A stretch of DNA of 43,569 nt from Natrinema sp. HArc-T2 (GTDB lineage Archaea; Halobacteriota; Halobacteria; Halobacteriales; Natrialbaceae): assembly GCF_041821085.1 (NCBI RefSeq), contig NZ_JBGUAZ010000013.1, positions 1-43,569 of the forward strand, given 5' to 3'. The position numbers were made by a program, and so were the translations under genes. Positions 33,401 to 42,785 of this stretch are shown here, piece by piece; within the stretch, counting starts at the first letter, position 1; the number at the start of each line of letters is the position of its first letter. A model generated the notes under the pieces. The model did not search any database and had not been told where the DNA came from. It saw only the letters and a list, made by a program, of their open reading frames with translations.

Positions 33401-34519
33401 ATGAGTTCGCAATCGACAGAATCAGCTGCTGTTCGGTCACTAGATGATTTAGACGTCATCGTCGACACTGACTTTCATCTTACAGAGCGACAGGAAGACA
33501 TCTTTCCGTATCTCGAGGATCCGTTCTACAGCCTGCTAAACAGCCAGAGTGACGGTGACGACTACGGCTATCTGGGACGGGTGTACCCGTCACACGGAAT
33601 GTTGTACTCGGTGACGGTCGGGAAGGCCGACTCACCGACGGTGCGGACATCGGAAGACATCCAGAAGGGCAAAGACCTCATCGGGTGGGATAAAGCGATT
33701 GCCACCCCAACCCAGAATCTCTATCTCGGTGCCGTCCACCACGACGACCTTGCGGCTGCACTTGCGAAGGCGTACAACAGGTGGCTGCTCGACAATATTA
33801 TCGACACGGATAACGGTGTCTACGGTGCCGCTCTCGTCGCACCACAGAAACCGCTCAAGGCTGCCGAAGAGGTCGACGACCTCGCCGACGAGCCGGGTAT
33901 CGCCGCCGTGATGATCCCGAGCGGATCGGTCGATCCGACTCTGGGCAACGAGATCTACTATCCACTCTACGAGGCGTGTGAGCGTGCTGGACTGCCTATC
34001 AAGATGCACAACGCAGCTGGGACGATGATGACCCGGTTCCCAACGCAGTGGCGGTCGCTGAATCGGGCACTCCCCGTTCACGCCACCTCGCATAACATGA
34101 TGCATCAGGTGAACCTGGCAGACATGCTGACGCAGGGCGTTCCCGTTCGCTTCCCTGACCTCGACTTTGTTGTCCAGGAGTCCGGTCTCGGCTGGTATCC
34201 GTACTTCATGCGTCGGTTCGATCACGACTATATGGGTGCGAAGTTCGACGCACCAATGCTGGAGAAGAAGCCAAGCGAATATCTCCGTGATCAGTTCTAC
34301 CTGACCAGCCAACCCGTCGAAGGTGCAGACGACCCAGAGTACCTCAATCAGATCATCCGCCTCTTCGAAGGCGAGAACAGTCTGATGTTCTCGTCGGACT
34401 ACCCCCACTTCGACTTCGACTACACTGACGCGCTGATGAAGATCATGCGCTCGGAGTTCAACGGTGACGAGATCAAGAACATCTACGGCGAGACCGCAGA
34501 CCAACTCTACCAATTCTAA
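33401..34519 (+). CDS. Amidohydrolase-2 (ACMSD-like) family hydrolase or decarboxylase, copy 2
   Basis: A 372-aa TIM-barrel metalloenzyme. The first metal motif is VIVDTDFHLTERQED, the mid-chain His is in PIKMHNAAGTMM, and ATSHNMMHQVNLADML gives further His residues. The late Asp is in MFSSDYPHFDFDY. VVQESGLGWYPYFMRR matches IEGGYGWLPHFMWR of copy 1, so the two are paralogues that diverged considerably. GTG 33398 directly before ATG 33401 is an alternative start. It is followed five bases later by a Rieske ferredoxin gene, the same order as in module 1. The substrate is unknown. Confidence 0.88.
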   Translation: MSSQSTESAAVRSLDDLDVIVDTDFHLTERQEDIFPYLEDPFYSLLNSQSDGDDYGYLGRVYPSHGMLYSVTVGKADSPTVRTSEDIQKGKDLIGWDKAIATPTQNLYLGAVHHDDLAAALAKAYNRWLLDNIIDTDNGVYGAALVAPQKPLKAAEEVDDLADEPGIAAVMIPSGSVDPTLGNEIYYPLYEACERAGLPIKMHNAAGTMMTRFPTQWRSLNRALPVHATSHNMMHQVNLADMLTQGVPVRFPDLDFVVQESGLGWYPYFMRRFDHDYMGAKFDAPMLEKKPSEYLRDQFYLTSQPVEGADDPEYLNQIIRLFEGENSLMFSSDYPHFDFDYTDALMKIMRSEFNGDEIKNIYGETADQLYQF

Positions 34520-34524
34520 CGAAC

Positions 34525-34911
34525 ATGGCAACAAACACAGACCCACAGAACGCCGACGCTGATAACCTACACCACGTCACAGCGGCCGACGACATCGAAG
34601 ACGGAGAACGAGTCGTCGTCGACATCAAAGGCCGTGAGATTGCCGTCTTCTACTCGAACGACGAGTATCACGCACTCTCGAACTACTGTACACACCAGGG
34701 CGGACCAGCCTGTGAGGGGCTCCTGTCCGGAACGATCGACGTTGACGAGGACGACGAGCTGGTCTGGGCGTGTGATGACGAAATCGTCTCCTGTCCGTGG
34801 CACGGCTGGGAGTTCGATATCACGTCCGGAGAACACCTCGCAAGCGACGAGTACCGCCTTCCGTCCTACGACGTACACGTTATCGACGGCGACCTCTACG
34901 TCGAGTTCTGA
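34525..34911 (+). CDS. Rieske-type [2Fe-2S] ferredoxin, copy 2
   Basis: A 128-aa soluble Rieske protein. Ligand pairs are CTH in ALSNYCTHQGGPACEG (about residue 54) and CPWH in EIVSCPWHGWEFDITSGEHL (about residue 91). It lacks the Cys-rich insertion of copy 1 and has a normal C-terminal DVHVIDGDLYVEF. It starts five bases after the amidohydrolase-2 stop, so the two are co-translated. No oxygenase subunit is next to it; the following genes are an unknown protein and a FAD/Fe-S oxidoreductase that might exchange electrons with it. Confidence 0.92.
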   Translation: MATNTDPQNADADNLHHVTAADDIEDGERVVVDIKGREIAVFYSNDEYHALSNYCTHQGGPACEGLLSGTIDVDEDDELVWACDDEIVSCPWHGWEFDITSGEHLASDEYRLPSYDVHVIDGDLYVEF

Positions 34912-35035
34912 TGGCCATCGCACCCGACGATGGTGATTGCGGCCAGCGCCGGGTGTGGCCAGTTACCGACGTTTTCATACGGGAGACGTCCCAAGACGCC
35001 TGTAACGGATTTTGTCAGTACAACACACGCAACTC

Positions 35036-35452
35036 ATGACGAATACACGAGACGATCACGAGTCCAACGCTGTGGAACAACACTGTGACCTCGAAACGGA
35101 AGCGCCGTACGAGGAAACCGCCGTCGAACAGCTTCCAGTCTGGTGGTCTGACGCTGTCGAAGAGTTCCAGGAGCACGACCTGCCTGCCTATCGGCCGCCG
35201 CGGTTCGCCGATGATGTCATCACCCCTCCAGTTGTCGACCGGTTACAATCGGAGTACAACGCCGAGATTCGCTTCATGGGCGTTGGTGTCGAATACCGCG
35301 ATTCTTGGGGTGTCTACGTCGATGACGAACAGATATTCACCGTCGACCGTGAGCGCGAACCCGCAGGATACACCCGTTATCAGGTGACAAGCGATGCGTT
35401 CGAACAAAACGTTCGAAACCACTTTGCAGACACAGGAGATGAAACTACGTGA
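35036..35452 (+). CDS. Hypothetical protein between Rieske ferredoxin and FAD oxidoreductase
   Basis: A 138-aa acidic protein from ATG 35036 (MTNTRDDHES). An N-terminal disordered, acidic stretch is followed by a compact part: LPVWWSDAVEEFQEHDLPAY, ITPPVVDRLQSEYNAEIRFM and GVGVEYRDSWGVYVDDEQIF. There are no Cys-pair, nucleotide or membrane motifs. It has a Trp-Trp pair and a mixed alpha-beta pattern, suggesting a small accessory or ligand-binding domain. Gaps of 124 and 162 bp separate it from its neighbours. I do not recognise a family. Confidence 0.65.
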   Translation: MTNTRDDHESNAVEQHCDLETEAPYEETAVEQLPVWWSDAVEEFQEHDLPAYRPPRFADDVITPPVVDRLQSEYNAEIRFMGVGVEYRDSWGVYVDDEQIFTVDREREPAGYTRYQVTSDAFEQNVRNHFADTGDETT

Positions 35453-35614
35453 GTCCGCTACATCCGAATCGTAACCGGCCAGAGAACAGTATCGCGCCCT
35501 CGAGTCGTCCGACCCGAACGAACGACTGGATGGGAGACAGTCCAGTCGCGGTCGAGTTTGAACCGAACCCCAGAGAGCAGACGAGTGCCCACCAGCACCT
35601 GAACGTCGCTGATC

Positions 35615-38494
35615 ATGAGTACTGATATCTCCCAAACCACGTCTCCGTCGCTCAGCGAACAGCTCGACGGCGAGATTGACTTCGGCGAGACCACACGCAC
35701 CCTCTACTCGACGGATGCGAGTATCTATCAGCAACGACCTGCAGGTGTCGCCTTCCCTCGGAACCGCGAAGATACTCAGCGAGTTGTCAACTTCGCTCGC
35801 CGACACGGATCAAGTGTCACGGCCCGTGGTGCAGGCTCGAGTCTGACCGGCAATGCCATTGGTGAAGGGATCGTCCTGGACTGTTCACGATACATGGACG
35901 AGATCGTCGACGTCGACCCCGACGCGAAGACTGTGACCGTCCAGCCGGGTGTCGTTCTCGACGAGTTGAACGACTTTCTCGAGAAGGACGGTCTTTACCT
36001 CGCTCCCGATCCGTCGACCTCGAGTACGTGTACCATCGGCGGAATGATCGCCAACAACGCCGCGGGTCCGCACTCGGTCAAGCACGGTACGACTCGAGAG
36101 TATGTTCAGCGACTCGAGTGCGTGCTTGCAGACGGATCTCTCGTTGAGTTTCACCGGCGGGACGGCGGGGAACTCGAGGCAGTCTGTGAACACGACGACC
36201 GGGTCGGAGAGGTCCATCGCGTGGTCCGCCAGCTTGCACGCGAACACGCCGACGAAATCGAGACACAGTATCCGGATGTCGATCGAAACTCCAGTGGGTA
36301 CGATCTCGAGACTAGCGCTGCGCCGGACGGTTCGTGGGTCGACCTCTCGCGGCTCGTCTCCGGGAGCGAAGGGACGCTTGCGATTATCACCGAAGCGACG
36401 TTACAGCTTACCGATCGTCCCGAGACACGTGCCGTCTCGCTCGTCTTCTATGACGATCTGATCGCCGCTGCCGACGCTGTGACTGCCGTGCTTGAGACGG
36501 ATCCGAGTGCAGTCGAACTCATCGACGACGCCGTCCTCGGCTACGCTCGAGACGCCTGGGGGTTCGATATCGTGCCCGAGGATGCTGAAGCCGCGCTCCT
36601 ACTGGAAATCGAGACCACCCATGCAGAGCAGCGTGACGACCTCGAGACGGTCGTGTCGGCTGCCCAGACACCCGAAACGATCGACGTCGAACGTGCGTTC
36701 GACGGGGAGGAGATGGCCGATCTCTGGAAGGTGCGCAAAGCTTCCAATCCGCTTTTGAACCGACAGCCCGGCGACGAACAGGCGCTGTCGTTCATCGAAG
36801 ATGCGGCGGTCCCACCCGCCCGTCTCCCGACGTATCTCGAGCGCGTGGGTGATGTTCTCCGCGAGCACGATCTTCAGGCGAGCGTCTTCGGTCACGCTGG
36901 ACAGGGTGTGCTCCACATCAAACCGTTCCTGAATCTGAAGACGGAACATGACCGTGAGCGACTCCGATCTGTTTCGGAGGCCGTCCACGAGATCGTCCTC
37001 GAGGTCGGCGGCTCCGTCTCCGGGGAACACGGTGACGGACGACTTCGTTCCGAGCATCTCCCAGAGATGTACGGTGACGAACTCTACAGTGCGTTCTGTG
37101 AGATCAAACGCGCCTTCGATCCCGACGACGTGTTCAATCCGGCAAAGGTCGTCCCCGCTTCGGACGGCAACCTCGCGAAAGTCGACGAAAACCTGCGGTA
37201 CGAAGGATACGACCCGGAGACTGTCGATACGGCGCTCGATTTCAGTGACGAAGAAGGGTTCGGATCGCTCGTCGAGCAGTGCAACGGGTGTTCGAAGTGT
37301 CGAACGTCGGACGGCGGCGTCATGTGTCCGACCTTCCGTGGAACGGACGACGAGATTGCCAGCACACGAGGGCGGGCGAACATGCTCAGAGCAGCAATAA
37401 ACGGTGATCTCGACGAGGAGACGCTCACGAGCGATCACTTCCAAGAGGAGGTACTCGATCTGTGTATCTCCTGTAAAGCATGTGAAACTGAGTGTCCGAC
37501 TGGCGTCGACATGGCCAAACTGAAAACGGAGGCGAAACACCAACAGCACCGGACGAGCGGCGTTCCGCTTCGCGCACGCCTGTTCGGGAACGTCCGCACG
37601 CTCAACCGTCTCGGGTCCACGTTTTCGCCGATCGCAAACCGGCTCAAGGAGTTCGGCCCCGGCCGTCGCGTTGCCGAGGCCGTCCTGGGGATCGATCGAC
37701 GACGGACGCTGCCGGATTTCGCAGCCGAGCCCTTCCCCGACTGGTTTGCCGCTCACGAGCCACATCCAAACGCCGGCGAGAACGGAACGGTCGCGCTCTT
37801 TCCGGACTGTTATATGGGATACAACCATCCAGCGGTCGGTAAAGCGTCCGTTCACCTTCTCGAGGCGCTCGGGTACGCAGTCGAAGTCCCGGACGTGGCC
37901 TGTTGTGGGCGAGCACCGCTCTCACAGGGACTCGTCGAGAAGGCTCGCGGCTATGCACGACAGAACGTCGAGACGCTTGCCGAGTACGTCGAGCGAGACG
38001 TGCCGATCATCGGCGTCGAACCATCCTGCGTGAGCGCGTTCAAAGAGTACGACGACTTACTCGAGGACACCGTGAACATCCCTGAGACAACGGAAACGGT
38101 GCCCGCGTTCCTCGCCGATCGCATCCGCGCTGGCGAGATCGAACTCCCTGACAGCGGCGAGGCCACCGTCGCCTTCCACGGACACTGCCACTCGAAGGCC
38201 AAAGGCTGGGATAGTACCCCGGTCGAACTGCTCCGCGAAGCCGGCTACGACGTCCAGCCGCTGGATACGACCTGCTGCGGGATGGCCGGCGCGTTCGGCT
38301 ACGAGACCGAACACTACGAACTCTCGATGGCGATCGGCGACGACCTCGAGTCGAAAATCGACGCCGCTGAGGCGGATCTCATCGTCACGACTGGTGCCTC
38401 CTGTAGCCAGCAGCTCGCAGACAGGGACATCGAGACACACCACCCCCTCGAGGTGCTGGCAGCGTTACTCGAGCGGTCTAACAGCAACGACTGA
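35615..38494 (+). CDS. FAD-linked oxidase / Fe-S (GlcD-GlpC type) fusion, 2-hydroxyacid dehydrogenase-like
   Basis: A 959-aa flavo-iron-sulfur protein. Residues ~35-180 form the FAD_binding_4 domain (GAGSSLTGNAIGEGIVLDCS, PSTSSTCTIGGMIANNAAGP). Residues ~250-510 are the FAD-oxidase C domain (ASVFGHAGQGVLHIKPFLN). Two [4Fe-4S] segments follow: CNGCSKC (about 555) and CISCKACETECPTG (about 615). The last third has two CCG motifs, VACCGRAPLSQG (about 763) and TTCCGMAGAFG (about 886). This matches D-lactate, glycolate or D-2-hydroxyglutarate dehydrogenases that pass electrons to the respiratory chain. It ends module 3 and is convergent, at 38 bp, with HyuB. The substrate is probably a 2-hydroxyacid from the pathway. 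Confidence 0.92.
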   Translation: MSTDISQTTSPSLSEQLDGEIDFGETTRTLYSTDASIYQQRPAGVAFPRNREDTQRVVNFARRHGSSVTARGAGSSLTGNAIGEGIVLDCSRYMDEIVDVDPDAKTVTVQPGVVLDELNDFLEKDGLYLAPDPSTSSTCTIGGMIANNAAGPHSVKHGTTREYVQRLECVLADGSLVEFHRRDGGELEAVCEHDDRVGEVHRVVRQLAREHADEIETQYPDVDRNSSGYDLETSAAPDGSWVDLSRLVSGSEGTLAIITEATLQLTDRPETRAVSLVFYDDLIAAADAVTAVLETDPSAVELIDDAVLGYARDAWGFDIVPEDAEAALLLEIETTHAEQRDDLETVVSAAQTPETIDVERAFDGEEMADLWKVRKASNPLLNRQPGDEQALSFIEDAAVPPARLPTYLERVGDVLREHDLQASVFGHAGQGVLHIKPFLNLKTEHDRERLRSVSEAVHEIVLEVGGSVSGEHGDGRLRSEHLPEMYGDELYSAFCEIKRAFDPDDVFNPAKVVPASDGNLAKVDENLRYEGYDPETVDTALDFSDEEGFGSLVEQCNGCSKCRTSDGGVMCPTFRGTDDEIASTRGRANMLRAAINGDLDEETLTSDHFQEEVLDLCISCKACETECPTGVDMAKLKTEAKHQQHRTSGVPLRARLFGNVRTLNRLGSTFSPIANRLKEFGPGRRVAEAVLGIDRRRTLPDFAAEPFPDWFAAHEPHPNAGENGTVALFPDCYMGYNHPAVGKASVHLLEALGYAVEVPDVACCGRAPLSQGLVEKARGYARQNVETLAEYVERDVPIIGVEPSCVSAFKEYDDLLEDTVNIPETTETVPAFLADRIRAGEIELPDSGEATVAFHGHCHSKAKGWDSTPVELLREAGYDVQPLDTTCCGMAGAFGYETEHYELSMAIGDDLESKIDAAEADLIVTTGASCSQQLADRDIETHHPLEVLAALLERSNSND

Positions 38495-38532
38495 TGCACC
38501 ACGTTCAGGGAAGAAATTATTCTCTACTTCTA

Positions 38533-40503
38533 CTATTCCCACTCGGACCTGGCCCGCTCGTGCAGCATATCCCGGTACTGGGCTGTTGTTCGTTCCAGCA
38601 ATTCACCGCTGGCCCAATCCAGAATAACGCCGTACCGACGAACGAGATCGAGTGTGTTCAACTCCCCATCTCGGTATCGAGTGGCGATCTCCTGTGGATC
38701 TTTCTCGAGCCAATCAGCTCGGTTCTCCCGGATGTACGCTCGCGTCTCTTCGGTCGCTTCGTGGTCGATCTCGTACGCACAGACGTCTGGATCGATCGCC
38801 TCGATAACGACGCCGTAGTCTTTTTCAGCACGCTCAATGGAGACATATTCGTCTTTTACGTCTTCGAGAACGGCTTCGGGATCACGCTCGAGTGGATCAC
38901 CGAACCCACCGCCGCCCGAGGACGGCCGAACAAATTCATTACACTCTTCGATCGGATGATTCGAAAAGACGGTCCCCATCTCCTCAGTATCGCCATTTCG
39001 TGTCAGGGACACACCGTGTGGAATTCCTGGCAGCCCGCCGTTGATCCCCCACGTGACCGATCGAGACCGGTCTGAGCAATAGGAAATCACACTGTTTTCA
39101 CATTCGAGGAGGGTCCCTCCTTTTCTGACTCCACATCCGCCCCGGAACTCGCCGGGACCGGCTGAGTCAGTCACGATCGTGTGTTCTTTTGTCAACAGCG
39201 GCGTATCGCGCTCCTGTCCTTCGAGTGACTGAACTGCGAGCCCGGCACCGAAGACCGGCGCAGTTGCATCTGAGCCATCCTTGCCGTTTCGACCACCCCA
39301 GCCACCGGCCATCCAGTCATACCACATGAACTCCTGCCCATCACGATTCGGGCGACGATCTGTTCCACCAGCAAGCAGATACTCGAGGTTGAACGCACAG
39401 GCCATCGCCCGTTCTGGAAGCACTTCGGACCACAGCTCGAAAATTGCGTTCATCACCTTCTCGTATGCACCAGCCACTGAGCCGGTCACAGCGACAGGTT
39501 CTGGCGCGTTTACCACGGTTCCCTCAGGGAGGTCTGCACTGATGACTCGGTACATTCCCGAATTAAGTGGGACATCGGGGAAGAACATCTTCGTTCCGGC
39601 GATCAGCGCGGAGAAAGACGTTCCGAACGTGGAGTTCAGGAAGTTCCCAACGTATTCATCAGAACCGGAGAGATCGTAGTGAACCTCGTCCCCATTGATA
39701 GTCATCTCGACATCGATCGTGACCAGCCCTTCTTCCTTATTGGGATCGGCATCGATGTGATCTTTCGTACGCCACGTGCCGTCCGGAAGCTCACTGATCC
39801 GCTCGCGCATTATTCGCTCGACGTACGACTTCGATTCATCGAAGGCAGCCTTGACTGTTTCAAGACCGTACTTTTCGACGAGTTCTAGAAGCCGCTCTTC
39901 GGCGATCCGAGTCGCTTCAGCCTGTGCCCGCATATCGCCAAGCCGATCCTCGGAGAGGCGCATATTGGTCGTCAATAAGTTAGCGACATCCGCTTGGAAC
40001 TCACCACTGTCCCAGATTTTTAGCGGAGGGATCCGCATTCCCTCAGCAAAGTGGCTTTGCGCCTCGATATTGAACGACCCGGGTGCAGGTCCACCGACGT
40101 CTGCCCAGTGACCGTTCGACTGTGTGACGGCGATGAGCTCGTCTTCATAGAAGACGGGACGCATGATACGGACGTCGTTGATGTGTGTTCCGCCGGCGTA
40201 CGGATCGTTGATAATGTAGACATCACCAGGATTGATATTCCCCTCGAAGTACTCCAGCGTCTCCTTACATGTGTAATGGAGCGTTCCGACGTGAACGGCA
40301 ATGTCTTTGGACCCTTGCATCACCGTGTTCCCATCAGCATCGTTGATACAGTTGCTGAAGTCACGGTTGTAAATCACGAACGAGTAGCACGTTCGCTGGA
40401 TCTGTTCGGCCATTCGATCGACGAGGTTCGTAAACGAACTCCGAAGAACCTCGAAGGTGACTGGATCGAGATCAACGTCGTTCTGTGGTTGTGACTGTGA
40501 CAT
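38533..40503 (-). CDS. hyuB: Hydantoinase B / oxoprolinase family protein
   Basis: A 656-aa subunit of the HyuB family. The start DLDPVTFEVLRSSFTNLVDR is the classic N-terminus, followed by YVINDPYAGGTHINDVRIMR (metal-site-like DPYxGGTH) and GGCGVRKGGTLLECENSVIS. The C-terminal RPSSGGGGFGDPLERDPEAV and an extra ~100 residues make it longer than typical HyuB (about 550-590) and closer to carboxylase or N-methylhydantoinase relatives. It works with HyuA as an ATP-dependent amide/imide hydrolase or carboxylase. It lies two bases after the HyuA stop, so the pair is one operon. Which cyclic amide or ketone it uses cannot be said. Confidence 0.93.
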   Translation of the reverse strand: MSQSQPQNDVDLDPVTFEVLRSSFTNLVDRMAEQIQRTCYSFVIYNRDFSNCINDADGNTVMQGSKDIAVHVGTLHYTCKETLEYFEGNINPGDVYIINDPYAGGTHINDVRIMRPVFYEDELIAVTQSNGHWADVGGPAPGSFNIEAQSHFAEGMRIPPLKIWDSGEFQADVANLLTTNMRLSEDRLGDMRAQAEATRIAEERLLELVEKYGLETVKAAFDESKSYVERIMRERISELPDGTWRTKDHIDADPNKEEGLVTIDVEMTINGDEVHYDLSGSDEYVGNFLNSTFGTSFSALIAGTKMFFPDVPLNSGMYRVISADLPEGTVVNAPEPVAVTGSVAGAYEKVMNAIFELWSEVLPERAMACAFNLEYLLAGGTDRRPNRDGQEFMWYDWMAGGWGGRNGKDGSDATAPVFGAGLAVQSLEGQERDTPLLTKEHTIVTDSAGPGEFRGGCGVRKGGTLLECENSVISYCSDRSRSVTWGINGGLPGIPHGVSLTRNGDTEEMGTVFSNHPIEECNEFVRPSSGGGGFGDPLERDPEAVLEDVKDEYVSIERAEKDYGVVIEAIDPDVCAYEIDHEATEETRAYIRENRADWLEKDPQEIATRYRDGELNTLDLVRRYGVILDWASGELLERTTAQYRDMLHERARSEWE

Positions 40504-40505
40504 GG

Positions 40506-42530
40506 TTACACTGTGATGATGAGGTTGCCCGTCTCCTCAACTTCCGCCTTGGCGTTCGGTGGCACGACGGTCGTCGAATCCATCTGCTCGACGATCGCTG
40601 GACCCGAGAACGATGCTCCAGCACCGAGTTTCCCTCGGTTGTAAACGTCGGTCTCGACATATTCCCCAACCTCTTCGAAATAGGCTTCGCGAGTCCCCTT
40701 GTGAGCGTCATTGAGCCCTTCGGACTCAAGCTCGGGGAACGACGGTTTCTCGACGATCCCTCGTCCGGTCACGCGAAGACCGTAGAATTCGATCGACTGC
40801 TCCTCGTCGGAATAGGCGTATACGCGCTCGTGTTCTCTGTGGAATTTGTCTCGGATGGCATCCATACTCTCTATCGGTCGTGAACAAGGGACACTCAGCG
40901 AACGCCACTGGCCTGTGTAGCGCATTTTGAGTTCGTGATCCATTCGGGTTCGGTTCCTGTCGATCCCCTCCTCGTCGAGACGTTCTTCGATTTCAGCCTC
41001 CATCTCTGCAAAGGCGGTCTCGATGTCCTCGGTGACATCCTCGGTTGCGTCTGCGATGAACGTCCGGGAGAGGTCGTGTTCGACGTCGACGAGCAAACAA
41101 CCCAGTGCAGAGTTGATGCCCGGATACGGTGGCACGATGACTTTCGGGATATTCATATTCCGAGCGACAGAGGCCGCGTGTAACGGCCCGGCACCACCGA
41201 ACGCGACGAGAGCGAATTCCCGTGGATCATACCCCTTACTTGTCGAGACGAGACGGACTGCGTTACACATGTTCGCGATCGCAATCCGTTCGATAGCCGA
41301 CGCTGCGTCCGTCAGACTCAAATCGAGCGGATCTGCGATGTCTCGGCTGATTACCTCTCTAGACGGCTTCGACGTTGCTTTCATGTCCCCTCCGAGGAAG
41401 TTGTCCGGATCAACCCAGCCGAGAACGACGTTTGCATCGGTCGTTGTCGGTTTATCCCCTCCCCGCATGTAACAGGCAGGGCCCGGATCAGCTCCCTGGC
41501 TTTTAGGACCAACACGAAGCGATCCACCTTCGTCGATCCAAGCCACGGAGCCACCACCGGAACCGATCGTCTCGATGTCAGTCGTCGGAAACATGATCGG
41601 ATATCCGTACTCGACAGCCCACTCATCAGTCGTCTCGACATCGCCCTGGTAGGTGAGCGAAACGTCCGCGCTCGTCCCGCCCATGTCGAACCCGATCGCG
41701 TTCTCGAACCCACATTGCTCAGCGATATATTGGCCTGCGATCGCGCCTGCGGTCGGCCCCGAGTTGGCGATACGTGCAGCATAGTATGCGATGGCGTCCG
41801 TCGTCATGACACCGCCACCTGAATGCATTGCGAGGACATCGCCGTCGTATCCGCGTTCACTCAGTTGGGACGAAAGATCGACCAGGTACTCCTGGACGAC
41901 TGGAACGAGTGCTGCATTGATCACAGTGGTACTCGTTCGCTCGTGCTCGAACATTTCAGGCAGAATCTCGTGGGACGTACACACGAAGGCGTCCGGATGC
42001 TCCTCGGCGACAATCTCCTCGAGTCGCCTCTCGTGGTCGCCGTTAGCATAGGCGTTGATCAGCGAAATGGCGATCGTGTCGATTCCACGTCTTTTGAAGA
42101 TACGAACCACCTCTCGCGCCTCTTCCTCATCGAGTGGTTCGACGACAGTCCCGTTGTAATCGATCCGTTCAGATACCTCAAGCCGATCTCGTCGCTTGAC
42201 ATACGGATCAGCTACGTCTTCGTAGGTGTCCCAGATATCCTCTTTCGTTCCATCTCGGATCTCAAGAACGTCTCGGAACCCCTCGGTTGTGATCAAGCCA
42301 ACTCGTGGCAGTTCTCGCTCGATTAATGCGTTCATCCCAACAGTCGATCCGTGGGAAAAGAAATCGAGCGCGCTGACGTCCAGTTCGGATTTCGTCAAGC
42401 CGTTTATCACACCCTCCGCTGGATTGGCTGGTGTCGATGGTGTTTTTTCGATTTCGATGTCTCCTGTTTCCTCATCGAAGACGATCACATCTGTAAACGT
42501 GCCACCAATGTCCACGCCAGAGCGTTTCAT
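40506..42530 (-). CDS. hyuA: Hydantoinase A / oxoprolinase family protein
   Basis: A 674-aa ATP-binding subunit of the actin/Hsp70-like ATPase type. N-terminal phosphate motif: GVDIGGTFTDVIVFDEETG (residues 6-24). Second motif: IGFDMGGTSADVSLTYQGD. Third: FGGAGPLHAASVARNMNIPK. The C-terminus ends with GPAIVEQMDSTTVVPPNAKA. It phosphorylates or activates the substrate for the HyuB partner encoded immediately downstream. A TATA box on the minus strand lies near 42564-42573, 34-44 bp before the ATG, so the pair has its own promoter. It runs convergently to module 3. A role in opening a cyclic amide from the same pathway is plausible but unproven. Confidence 0.94.
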   Translation of the reverse strand: MKRSGVDIGGTFTDVIVFDEETGDIEIEKTPSTPANPAEGVINGLTKSELDVSALDFFSHGSTVGMNALIERELPRVGLITTEGFRDVLEIRDGTKEDIWDTYEDVADPYVKRRDRLEVSERIDYNGTVVEPLDEEEAREVVRIFKRRGIDTIAISLINAYANGDHERRLEEIVAEEHPDAFVCTSHEILPEMFEHERTSTTVINAALVPVVQEYLVDLSSQLSERGYDGDVLAMHSGGGVMTTDAIAYYAARIANSGPTAGAIAGQYIAEQCGFENAIGFDMGGTSADVSLTYQGDVETTDEWAVEYGYPIMFPTTDIETIGSGGGSVAWIDEGGSLRVGPKSQGADPGPACYMRGGDKPTTTDANVVLGWVDPDNFLGGDMKATSKPSREVISRDIADPLDLSLTDAASAIERIAIANMCNAVRLVSTSKGYDPREFALVAFGGAGPLHAASVARNMNIPKVIVPPYPGINSALGCLLVDVEHDLSRTFIADATEDVTEDIETAFAEMEAEIEERLDEEGIDRNRTRMDHELKMRYTGQWRSLSVPCSRPIESMDAIRDKFHREHERVYAYSDEEQSIEFYGLRVTGRGIVEKPSFPELESEGLNDAHKGTREAYFEEVGEYVETDVYNRGKLGAGASFSGPAIVEQMDSTTVVPPNAKAEVEETGNLIITV

Positions 42531-42563
42531 GTTACCATCACACCAGCATAGTGTAGAACAGAG

Positions 42564-42573
42564 TATATTAATC
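42564..42573 (-). promoter_or_regulatory. TATA box of the hyuAB operon
   Basis: Read on the minus strand the stretch is GATTAATATA, 34-44 bp before the hyuA ATG at 42530, giving a leader of perhaps 10 nt. No gene is seen between 42531 and the MITE at 42786. Confidence 0.5.
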
Positions 42574-42785
42574 TTCCGGGGAATGCAGTTCTAGTTTAAG
42601 AAGCGGCTCCAATACGGGACGAGATCCAACACAGTGTTAGATATCAGAACTAGATCCTTATCGACTCTGTCTGATTATACACTGGGATACACATACGTCA
42701 TCTATGAATTGAACTGTGATAAATTATAGTAACCTGACTAATTTCGCCAGACGAAAAAACCACAAGTATGGATGTTGTGTATGAT

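Noticed and set aside
33632-34546. 304-aa minus-strand open frame
   Set aside because: Antisense to amidohydrolase-2 and the Rieske start; no motif, atypical composition.
36599-37855. 418-aa minus-strand open frame
   Set aside because: It lies entirely antisense to the FAD/Fe-S dehydrogenase gene, whose motifs are unmistakable. Long antisense frames are normal in GC-rich haloarchaeal genes, and this one shows no recognisable motif.
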